DNA of 7,118 nt from assembly GCA_024408905.1 (NCBI GenBank), contig JAKSUP010000068.1, positions 1 through 7,118 of the forward strand, in the 5' to 3' direction. This DNA comes from a bacterium. Lineage in GTDB: Bacteria; Cyanobacteriota; Vampirovibrionia; Gastranaerophilales; Gastranaerophilaceae. Below are positions 1 through 5,758 of this stretch, piece after piece. The notes below the pieces were generated by a model. The model was given only the letters and a program-made list of their open reading frames with translations, was not told the origin of the DNA and did no database searches. Position 1 is the first letter of the stretch. Each line of letters starts with the position of its first letter. The translations under genes and the position numbers were made by a program.

Positions 1-216
1 CTTATGGCAAAAGTTGCTCAACAAATGTATCAATCATGCATAAAATATGACCAAGTTGCCATTAATGCATATAAGCGAGGTAAATGTAAACGATTAACTG
101 TTAATAAATATACTGATGGTTCAAAAAGATGTGAAGATAAGTACCTAAATGGCAAAAAAATATTTGGGGGCTGTGTTGATGAACACAATAGAATAACAGG
201 AAGAACATCTTTGTAA
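1..216 (+). CDS. C-terminal part of an unrecognised Cys/Lys-rich protein (5'-partial)
   Basis: The reading frame is already open at base 1 (a Leu codon precedes the first ATG at position 4) and ends in TAA at 214-216. The 70-residue stretch from that ATG is therefore probably the tail of a longer protein, although a start at 4 cannot be excluded because its ribosome-binding site would lie outside the window. The visible part is basic and hydrophilic. It has four cysteines at residues 13, 27, 43 and 57 of the ATG-numbered stretch, spaced 14, 16 and 14 apart, and a Thr-Asp-Gly-Ser then Leu-Asn-Gly-Lys pattern suggestive of short beta-turn repeats. No membrane segment is present. I do not recognise the family. 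Regular Cys spacing could mean disulfides in an exported protein, but this is only inference. Coding is supported by AT-rich codon use like that of the other genes. Confidence 0.5.
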   Translation, partial: LMAKVAQQMYQSCIKYDQVAINAYKRGKCKRLTVNKYTDGSKRCEDKYLNGKKIFGGCVDEHNRITGRTSL

Positions 217-290
217 AATAAAGTATGTAGGTGGGCAGAAGTGAAATAATGTCCACGCTGGCAATTCAAGGACTTTTGACAAACTTTTAG

Positions 291-470
291 TGCTCCTTCT
301 CCTAGGGAGAGCGAATTTCTGTACGAGCTTTCAGCTCGGATAGCGAACAGATTGAGCAAGAAAGGAGTGCAACTCCGATTGCGAAACTCTGTGAGCGTGG
401 AAGAAATTCAAGACAAGGTAGGGATGAGGTGGCGTTCTCTGTTCCCTCTCCTATGTCAGGAGAGGAAACT
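291..470. repeat. GC-rich, multi-hairpin intergenic element (dispersed repeat or structured RNA candidate)
   Basis: Hand count gives 89 G+C in 180 bases (49%), clearly above the surrounding AT-rich DNA. Several inverted repeats are directly visible: 298-302 with 306-310, 324-329 with 333-338, and 364-368 with 372-376, each with a 3-base loop. A fourth, 445-452 with 458-465, has a 5-base loop and continues after one mismatch to 441-443/467-469. Longer-range pairs also exist: 313-320 with 402-409 (eight perfect pairs enclosing the second and third hairpins), 347-351 with 388-392, and 356-359 with 379-382. The motif GCGAA occurs at 311, 343 and 381. This is typical of a dispersed palindromic repeat inserted between genes. 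A folded non-coding RNA or 5' leader is the alternative. Copy number cannot be seen from one window. Confidence 0.55.
445..465. repeat. Strong 8-bp perfect hairpin at the right end of the GC-rich element
   Basis: The arms CCTCTCCT (445-452) and AGGAGAGG (458-465) pair perfectly around a 5-base loop. They extend by three more pairs (441-443 with 467-469) after a C/A mismatch. It is the most stable local structure in the window. It could act as a transcription stop protecting the downstream operon, but no run of T follows directly (AAACTATC follows on the plus strand). I therefore treat it as part of the repeat element rather than a standard intrinsic terminator. Confidence 0.5.
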
Positions 471-551
471 ATCTATAATCCTGAATTTTTATTTACCCAA
501 TTCACCCCGAAATGTAACAAAATAAAAAGATTAGGCAAAAAAGAGGAATTA

Positions 552-560
552 TGGTACAAT
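552..560 (+). promoter_or_regulatory. Extended -10 promoter for the transketolase-ftsEX operon
   Basis: TGGTACAAT matches the extended -10 pattern TGnTAtaaT with a single difference (TACAAT). The upstream region has only a poor -35 candidate (TTAGGC at 531-536, 18-base spacer), which extended -10 promoters can tolerate. Predicted transcription would begin near 566-568, leaving a leader of only about 14 bases with the Shine-Dalgarno sequence before ATG 581. The position also argues against the in-frame ATG at 551, which would lie upstream of the transcript start. Confidence 0.5.
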
Positions 561-568
561 ATTCACAT

Positions 569-575
569 GGGGAGG
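569..575 (+). promoter_or_regulatory. Ribosome-binding site that sets the transketolase start at 581
   Basis: GGGGAGG, the best Shine-Dalgarno match in the window, ends five bases before ATG 581. The alternative ATG at 551 has a weaker GAGG at 543-546, four bases away, but it would add ten residues not expected in the family and would sit on the -10 promoter element. Confidence 0.7.
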
Positions 576-580
576 ATTGT

Positions 581-1525
581 ATGATTACAATCGATTACGA
601 CAATAAAAAATCTATAAGAGAAGCTTTTGGCAAAGAATTAGCTGTATTAGGTGCCAAAGACTCAAATATTGTTGTACTTGACTCCGATTTATCTGCCTCT
701 ACCCAAACTAAATTTTTTGCGAAGGAATATCCTGAACGCTTCTATGATTGTGGTATTGCAGAACAAGGCATGATTGCAACAGCTTCAGGGCTTGCACTTA
801 CAGGGAAAACAGCTTTTGCTGCGACATTTGCTGTATTTGCAACAGGCAGAACTTACGACCAAGTCAGAGTGTCGGTTTGCTACCAAAACGCAAACGTAAA
901 AATTATCGGAACTCACGGTGGCATTACTGTTGGAGAAGACGGTGCTACTCACCAAGCATTGGAAGATATATCTCTAATGCGTGGCTTACCTAATATGACG
1001 GTTATTGTGCCTGCCGATTGTGAAGAATGCAGACAAGCAGTAGACTATGCTGCAAGTATTAAAACCCCTGTTTATATAAGAATTGCAAGAAATAATCTTC
1101 CTGACATATATCCTCAAAATTACAAATTTAATCCACTTAAAGCTTACACTATTAAAGAGGGTAAAAATCTTACAATAGTTTCAAACGGGGATGTTTTAGC
1201 AGAAAGTATAAAAGCTGCAGAAATTCTATCAGCAAAAGGAATTGACGCAGAAGTTATAAGTTTGCCTGTTGTTAAACCACTTGATACTGAAACAATAGTA
1301 AAAAGTGCTATAAAAACAGGATTTGTCGTAACTGTAGAAAACCATTCAATAATAGGTGGCATAGGTTCTGCAGTTTCTGAGTGTTTATCAGAAAAACACC
1401 CGACACGTGTATTAAGAATAGGTATAAACGATACATTCGGACAAAGTGGCACAGCTAGTGAATTATTAAAATACTACGGACTTGATGCTGAAGGTATCGC
1501 AAATAGGATAATTAAGGCTTTATGA
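581..1525 (+). CDS. tktB: Transketolase, C-terminal subunit (split transketolase)
   Basis: This is the pyrimidine-binding plus C-terminal half of transketolase, the thiamine-diphosphate enzyme that moves two-carbon units in the non-oxidative pentose phosphate pathway in the cytoplasm. The product is 314 residues from ATG 581, typical for the separate C-terminal subunit. The catalytic Glu is E61 in GIAEQ. The substrate-contacting pair is D120 and H124 in GEDGATHQ. The spacing matches yeast transketolase E418, D477 and H481 (59 and 4 residues). A transketolase_C domain occupies about residues 195-312. Activity needs the N-terminal subunit, which binds the diphosphate; that gene is normally adjacent and upstream, but is not in this window. 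Its TGA overlaps the ftsE start (ATGA, 1522-1525), implying translational coupling. A 1-deoxyxylulose-5-phosphate synthase or dehydrogenase E1-beta origin is unlikely given length and motifs. The symbol is by family analogy. Confidence 0.92.
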   Translation: MITIDYDNKKSIREAFGKELAVLGAKDSNIVVLDSDLSASTQTKFFAKEYPERFYDCGIAEQGMIATASGLALTGKTAFAATFAVFATGRTYDQVRVSVCYQNANVKIIGTHGGITVGEDGATHQALEDISLMRGLPNMTVIVPADCEECRQAVDYAASIKTPVYIRIARNNLPDIYPQNYKFNPLKAYTIKEGKNLTIVSNGDVLAESIKAAEILSAKGIDAEVISLPVVKPLDTETIVKSAIKTGFVVTVENHSIIGGIGSAVSECLSEKHPTRVLRIGINDTFGQSGTASELLKYYGLDAEGIANRIIKAL

Positions 1526-2199
1526 TTCAATTAAGATCGGTAACAAAAAAATACAAAAACAATTATGCATTAAAAAATATCAATCTTGATATTTTATCAG
1601 GAGAGTTTGTCTTTATTACAGGAGCTTCAGGCGCCGGAAAATCAACACTTATAAAAATGCTTTATAAGGAAGAGACTCCTACAACAGGTACAGTTTTGAT
1701 AGGAGGGATAAATATTGCGAATTTGCCTTCCGATAAAGTACCAAACCTTAGAAGATGTATGGGGATTGTATTCCAAGATTATAAGTTATTACAAAACCAA
1801 ACAGTTTACGATAATATTGCTTATGTAATCAGAACTCTCGGTATAAGTTCTGCCGACATAAGAACTCGTGTTACAGGAGCATTAAAAGTAGTTGGTTTGT
1901 TAGATAAAGCTCACGCTAAACCGTCTGAATTGTCAGGTGGTGAGCAACAAAGAGTTAGTATCGCAAGAGCATTGGTTAACGGGCCACCGTTATTGATTGC
2001 TGATGAACCTACAGGTAACCTTGACCCTAAAAACTCTTTGGAAGTTATGCAAATTTTGGAACAAATTAACCAAAGAGGTATTACGGTAATCGTTTCTACG
2101 CACGATTTTTGTTTAGTGGACAGATTTAGGAAAAGAGTTTTGACACTCGATGATGGCGAAATTATTAGAGATGAGCAGGCAGGTACCTATGGACAATAA
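1522..2199 (+). CDS. ftsE: Cell-division ABC transporter ATP-binding protein FtsE
   Basis: FtsE is the cytoplasmic ATPase of the FtsEX complex, which acts at the division septum and drives conformational change in FtsX to activate peptidoglycan hydrolases. The 225-residue length fits the family (about 220-230). All ABC motifs are intact: Walker A GASGAGKST at 34-42, Q-loop Gln85, signature LSGGEQQR at 137-144, Walker B LLIADE at 157-162, D-loop NLD at 166-168 and H-loop His194. The GEFVFITG lead-in to Walker A is characteristic of FtsE within the MacB/LolD-like ATPases. The start codon overlaps the transketolase stop by four bases, and the gene end overlaps ftsX, so it is likely translated by coupling. 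LolD or MacB is less likely because an FtsX partner follows directly. Confidence 0.95.
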   Translation: MIQLRSVTKKYKNNYALKNINLDILSGEFVFITGASGAGKSTLIKMLYKEETPTTGTVLIGGINIANLPSDKVPNLRRCMGIVFQDYKLLQNQTVYDNIAYVIRTLGISSADIRTRVTGALKVVGLLDKAHAKPSELSGGEQQRVSIARALVNGPPLLIADEPTGNLDPKNSLEVMQILEQINQRGITVIVSTHDFCLVDRFRKRVLTLDDGEIIRDEQAGTYGQ

Positions 2200-3094
2200 G
2201 CAGCAATTAAAAAGACAGGTAAAAAAACACCTTCCTAAAGATTGGCTTTGCGAATTGCGTATAGGCTATCGTATCTTTATGGAAGCAGTTAATGATATTA
2301 AAAGAACAGGCATAGTTAACCTTGTAATTATTACTACTATGGCAGCAATTTTAACTATATTTGGTGTACTATTCCGGTTTACTCTTTCGCTTTCTACTTT
2401 TGCAAGCGAATTGGGAAATGTATTAGAAATTTCAGTTTATCTTAAACAAAATGCCGAGCCGAATGTTGTTAAAAATAGAATTCAAGAAATTAAGCACGTT
2501 AAATCCGTTAGGTTAATACCGAAAGAAGAATCTTGGCAAAGTATGAAAACAGAATTAGGCTTGCAAGATATTGCCAACCCTCTGCCAAATACTTTGAGAG
2601 TAAGGATTGACAAGCCGGAAAGCATCACGGATGTGTTTAATCAAATAAAACCGGTTAATGGTGTTGAAGATATTAGTTATGCAAAAGAATTAGCTAAAAA
2701 AATTCAATTATTAACACACGTTGTTAATACGACAATGATACTTGTTATCATTATATCTGCAGCTTTAACAATAACAATTATTAACAATACTATTCAACTT
2801 GTAATCCAAGCAAGAAAAGAAGAAATTGAAATAATGAGGCTTATGGGCGTAAGTAACTGGTATATCAAAACACCACTAATTATGCAAGGAGCATTTTACG
2901 GCTTTGTATCATCAATTATAGCCGTATTGCCACTAAACGGTGTTCAAGGATTATTGGCTAATGCACACAAATTCTTCTTAATACCGGTGCCAATTTATGC
3001 ACAAAATATCGTTATTACATCATTATTGCTTATAGGAACAGCCTTTGGTGCGATTGGCAGCTTCTTATCAATAAAAAAACATCTACAAGTATAA
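2189..3094 (+). CDS. ftsX: Cell-division membrane protein FtsX
   Basis: FtsX is the permease-like partner of FtsE; its extracytoplasmic loop recruits and activates cell-wall hydrolases or their activators. From ATG 2189 the product is 301 residues. Membrane segments lie at about 42-62, 180-200, 230-248 and 275-295, with a large outer domain at about 70-175. Family hallmarks are the KEESW and NPLPNTLRVRI stretches in the outer domain (112-116 and 130-140) and the cytoplasmic RKEEIEIMRLMG motif at 209-220 that contacts FtsE. Start choice: in-frame ATGs also occur at 2150, 2153 and 2171, but 2189 gives the smallest overlap with ftsE (11 bases) and a family-like N-terminus. None has a strong Shine-Dalgarno (CAGG at 2180-2183 is the best for 2189), so re-initiation after ftsE is likely. 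No hydrolase partner (EnvC, PcsB or CwlO type) is encoded in the window. Confidence 0.92.
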   Translation: MDNKQQLKRQVKKHLPKDWLCELRIGYRIFMEAVNDIKRTGIVNLVIITTMAAILTIFGVLFRFTLSLSTFASELGNVLEISVYLKQNAEPNVVKNRIQEIKHVKSVRLIPKEESWQSMKTELGLQDIANPLPNTLRVRIDKPESITDVFNQIKPVNGVEDISYAKELAKKIQLLTHVVNTTMILVIIISAALTITIINNTIQLVIQARKEEIEIMRLMGVSNWYIKTPLIMQGAFYGFVSSIIAVLPLNGVQGLLANAHKFFLIPVPIYAQNIVITSLLLIGTAFGAIGSFLSIKKHLQV

Positions 3095-3109
3095 AATGAG
3101 GAAATATTT

Positions 3110-3907
3110 ATGGATAAAACCATTGAATTAGTTAACGCAATTAAAGATATTCAAGCTATGCCGAGTGTCATAGTTAAGGTTTTGAATGTTATGAAAAAGC
3201 CTACAGTTAGTATGAAAGAGCTTGGTGATTTGGTTATATATGATCAATCACTTACGATTAAAATATTAGCGCTCGTAAACTCTGCATACTATGGGTTTTC
3301 ACAACAAATCAGTTCAATTAGTATCGCATTGTCATTGCTTGGAATGGTCAAGGTAAAAAACATTATCGTTGCTGTTGCAATGAAACCTATGATGTCCAAT
3401 GCCGGTGATAAAGAACTTTGGAAACACTCAATGCGTGTTGCGGCAGGTTGCGAATATCTGGCAAAATTAACTAAAGTAATGGATGCTGATGAAGCATTTA
3501 TTGCCGGTTTTATTCATGATGTAGGAAAAATTGTTTTACATACTACTAACCCTAAAATGTATGATAAGGTAGTAGCAATAACAAACGAAGGCCATGACAT
3601 TTTAGAAGTTGAGAAAAAATACTTCGACTCAGATCACGTAAGAACAGGGTCATTACTTGCTAAAAGATGGCAGTTACCGATTTTATTGGCGAATATCATT
3701 TCATATCACCACAATCCTAGCCTATCTTCAATACCTGTTCCTTGCAACTTGGTTTGTTTCGTTGATAAACTGATGCAGGAAGCTTTTGATCCAAATACTT
3801 TAGATAAAGACTTCTTAAAAACAATGGGATTAGATTTGGGTGATATCGAAGAACTAAGAAAAGTTATTAGACAAAAAGCAGAACTCTTAATTGCTGAATT
3901 GACATAG
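3110..3907 (+). CDS. HDOD-domain signalling protein
   Basis: This is a stand-alone HDOD protein of 265 residues, a helical regulatory or scaffold relative of HD phosphohydrolases found in bacterial signalling. The N-terminal part (about 13-95) has the family's MPSVIVKVL and VNSAYYG elements, the latter at 56-62. The HD-like core follows, with H106 in WKHS, H136-D137 in FIHDVGK, H176 in DHVRTG and the pair H200-H201. These positions are conserved in many HDOD proteins. HDOD domains are generally regarded as regulatory, and no enzymatic activity is established for the family as a whole, but the full set of His/Asp here leaves metal binding possible. No receiver, GGDEF or EAL domain is fused. 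It starts 15 bases after ftsX behind a GAGG at 3098-3101 and precedes a receiver/GGDEF-like protein, suggesting a signalling pair expressed with FtsEX. The exact role is unknown. Confidence 0.88.
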   Translation: MDKTIELVNAIKDIQAMPSVIVKVLNVMKKPTVSMKELGDLVIYDQSLTIKILALVNSAYYGFSQQISSISIALSLLGMVKVKNIIVAVAMKPMMSNAGDKELWKHSMRVAAGCEYLAKLTKVMDADEAFIAGFIHDVGKIVLHTTNPKMYDKVVAITNEGHDILEVEKKYFDSDHVRTGSLLAKRWQLPILLANIISYHHNPSLSSIPVPCNLVCFVDKLMQEAFDPNTLDKDFLKTMGLDLGDIEELRKVIRQKAELLIAELT

Positions 3908-3923
3908 TTAAGGTATTTATATA

Positions 3924-5120
3924 ATGACAACGCAATTCGTCTTGGTTTCAGATGATAAAGATTTTTTTAATTTCATGCTGGAAAAACTTGCATCAAGAAA
4001 AAGTGATGAATTTTTGTTGTACTCATTTGATGATGTTATTAATAACGCCCATTTGTTAAAATCATCAATAATTATAATAAATAGCGAATCTGATACCGAT
4101 AAAACAACTGCTGTTTTAAAAATATTTCGAGAAATTCCGACAATAGTTTTTTTATTTAATGAGAATTATGAATATATCACAGAGTGCTATAAATATGGAA
4201 TGTTTGACTACATTACTCCACTTACATCAGATGTCGAACTGCAGGCAAAACTAATTCCAGCCCTCACGGTGGCTTCAATACTAAGTAAAAAAAACAGATA
4301 CAGAGATATATTAGTAAAAAATAATATAATTTCTGATATAAATGAAGTTTTTTTAGACTACAACTTTATTATTGATAAAGAACTGGAAAAGTTACAACTT
4401 AAAGAGAAAAAGGCTGTATTTGTTGCAATATCACCACATGATAAAGAAAAATTTTTATTTCAAACTAATCACATAGAAACAATAATTCTTAATAATATCA
4501 GAATGAACGATATTTTAATCAATTATGCCCCTAACAAGTATTTTTTGTTTTTATTTGATGTAGATATGGAATCAGCTAAAAAAATATGGAATAAGATTTC
4601 TACACAGTTCCCTTTGCGTATATATGCCGGATTTTGCCAAATTTATAACCAAAAACGAGAACAGCTTATTAGCGAAGCATTAAATAAATTACACGAAGCA
4701 ATTAATATTGAAAAAGACTTAAATGTCGATATAAATAACATTAACACTGGCTATGGCAAGTTTGCGTACACAAACTTTAAGTTATTTAGACAAGAATTTA
4801 GAAAAAAAATCGAAAAAGTAATATCTCCCGTATTTTATCAAATACAACAAAAGTATTCAGAAAAACTTTCAGGTATTACAATCCAACAAGGTTCTGGCGA
4901 TGGCTACGGAACATTTAATATTGAGGGGAAATTCTCTAACGGTTCATTCAAAATTACAAGTCCAGGGTTTTCTAAAATTAACATTGACATAACCTTGCAA
5001 AGAAAGAATGGAAATATTGACGCAAAAAGAATTACGCTGGAGCCTGACGAACTTGAACAAGGCTTATTAGAAGATTTATTGGAACAATTTATATCAGAAT
5101 ATACACAAGAAGGTGCATAA
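3924..5120 (+). CDS. Pseudo-receiver and degenerate GGDEF-like protein with an unrecognised C-terminal domain
   Basis: The 398-residue product reads as three parts. Residues 1-118 resemble a response-regulator receiver: acidic pair D10-D11 after strand 1, hydrophobic strand 3 (48-52) and a YGMFDYITP ending at 91-99. The expected phospho-acceptor Asp is Asn53 and the conserved Lys before Pro99 is Thr98, so phosphorylation is unlikely. Residues about 160-262 resemble a GGDEF domain: R193 and D196 in the IRMND stretch, a strand at 206-211, the helix around A218, GF at 236-237 and a final EALNKLHEA at 251-259. The signature GG(D/E)EF position is replaced by APNKYF (202-207), so no cyclic-di-GMP synthesis is expected. 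Residues about 283-398 form a helix, a Gly-rich beta region and a final acidic helix that I cannot place. No membrane segment or signal peptide is present. An AAGG at 3910-3913 lies ten bases upstream of the start. The GGDEF assignment rests on pattern reading, not a search. Confidence 0.6.
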   Translation: MTTQFVLVSDDKDFFNFMLEKLASRKSDEFLLYSFDDVINNAHLLKSSIIIINSESDTDKTTAVLKIFREIPTIVFLFNENYEYITECYKYGMFDYITPLTSDVELQAKLIPALTVASILSKKNRYRDILVKNNIISDINEVFLDYNFIIDKELEKLQLKEKKAVFVAISPHDKEKFLFQTNHIETIILNNIRMNDILINYAPNKYFLFLFDVDMESAKKIWNKISTQFPLRIYAGFCQIYNQKREQLISEALNKLHEAINIEKDLNVDINNINTGYGKFAYTNFKLFRQEFRKKIEKVISPVFYQIQQKYSEKLSGITIQQGSGDGYGTFNIEGKFSNGSFKITSPGFSKINIDITLQRKNGNIDAKRITLEPDELEQGLLEDLLEQFISEYTQEGA

Positions 5121-5653
5121 TGGATAAGAATATTTTATTAATGATTGATATTCAAGAAAAACTGGTTAATGCTGTTTTTAATAACGAATGCTTAACAAAA
5201 AAAGCAGAAATTTTGTCAAAAGCATCAAAAATATTAAATATTCCGGTCGTTATAACAGAGCAATACCCGAAAGGCTTAGGAAAAACAATTTCTGAGATTT
5301 CTAATAATATTGATTTAAACTCCAAAATTTTTGAAAAATCCTGTTTTAATGCGCTTAATGAACAAGATTTGTACGAATACTTTAAAAGTTTAAATACTAA
5401 AAATATTATACTTTGTGGTATCGAAACACATATCTGTGTATACCAAACAGCAAAAGCATTGATTGAGTGTGGTTATTCGGTCACAATAGTAAAAGATGCT
5501 TGTGGGAGCAGAAAAGAAGATGAATTTCTCTCAGCACTTGATAATCTTAGAGACATCGGATGCGAAATAAAAACAACCGAAATGGTTCTTTTTGAACTGT
5601 TACAATCAGCCAAACACCCTTATTTCAAAGAAATACAAGCTTTAATTAAATAA
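5120..5653 (+). CDS. Isochorismatase-family cysteine hydrolase
   Basis: This is a cytoplasmic hydrolase of the isochorismatase-like superfamily, 177 residues, a normal size. The catalytic triad is visible: D10 in MIDIQEKL, K73 in FEKSCF and C106 in GIETHICVYQTA. The GIETHICV signature, with a Thr-His before the Cys region, resembles the YcaC/ISOC-type branch rather than nicotinamidase, whose metal-binding His set is not evident. The substrate cannot be told from sequence. Members act on varied amide or enol-ether compounds, and the family name does not imply siderophore synthesis. Its ATG shares one base with the previous gene's TAA (TAATG), so translation is coupled and it is the last gene of the operon. 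Any functional tie to FtsEX or to the signalling genes is not obvious. Confidence 0.88.
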   Translation: MDKNILLMIDIQEKLVNAVFNNECLTKKAEILSKASKILNIPVVITEQYPKGLGKTISEISNNIDLNSKIFEKSCFNALNEQDLYEYFKSLNTKNIILCGIETHICVYQTAKALIECGYSVTIVKDACGSRKEDEFLSALDNLRDIGCEIKTTEMVLFELLQSAKHPYFKEIQALIK

Positions 5654-5758
5654 TTTATTTATAATTGTAAAGTTTTGTAACAAATAAAATGCTCTCTGAA
5701 ATTAGCTATTTTTTAAATACTTTATATATATGTAAGTAATAAAAGATGGTGAATTAAG
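5654..5758 (+). promoter_or_regulatory. AT-rich intergenic gap with weak promoter and weak terminator candidates
   Basis: Two -10-like boxes occur: a perfect TATAAT at 5660-5665 and TATATA at 5723-5728. Neither has a recognisable -35 box at 16-18 bases. An AT-rich imperfect stem, 5686-5693 with 5704-5712 (one bulged T at 5707, 10-base loop), is followed only by TT and then A, so it is a poor terminator. A change of gene unit here is likely because the spacing jumps from about 15 to 105 bases. The next gene has a weak GGTG (5748-5751) as its ribosome-binding site. Confidence 0.3.

Larger units (their letters stand above)
217..550. other. Gene-free interval upstream of the transketolase operon
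   Basis: No convincing gene is present on either strand over these 334 bases. The interval has three parts: an AT-rich leader of about 70 bases after the upstream stop codon, a hairpin-rich and GC-richer block at about 291-470 (described separately), and an AT-rich stretch at 471-550 leading into the promoter of the transketolase gene. The open frame on the minus strand across the left half gives an implausible product and runs through the hairpins, so I do not call it. Confidence 0.6.

Noticed and set aside
276..281. Perfect TTGACA -35 box upstream of the hairpin element
   Set aside because: No -10-like hexamer lies 16-18 bases downstream; that position falls in the CTCCTAGGG hairpin. Kept only as a chance match.
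30..359. Open frame of 109 codons on the minus strand
   Set aside because: It runs antisense to the plus-strand gene end at 1-216 and through the hairpin element, has no ribosome-binding site seen and gives a low-plausibility product.
217..550. tRNA, riboswitch class or CRISPR array in the intergenic region
   Set aside because: No cloverleaf with tRNA-conserved bases, no regularly spaced direct repeats, and no recognisable riboswitch core; hairpins look like a repeat family instead.
748..993. Open frame in another phase inside the transketolase gene
   Set aside because: It lies entirely within a gene with clear family motifs and has an Arg/Cys/Tyr-rich composition typical of a shadow frame.
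1144..1452. Minus-strand open frame inside the transketolase gene
   Set aside because: Antisense shadow of a well-supported gene with no recognisable product.
2150..2188. Longer FtsX with 13 extra N-terminal residues
   Set aside because: It would overlap ftsE by 50 bases, lacks a ribosome-binding site and adds residues not typical for the family.
3706..3930. Minus-strand open frame over the end of the HDOD gene
   Set aside because: Antisense shadow; Ser/Leu-rich product and no support.
5686..5714. Rho-independent terminator after the operon
   Set aside because: The stem is mostly A-T with a bulge and a 10-base loop, and only two T follow; too weak to call.
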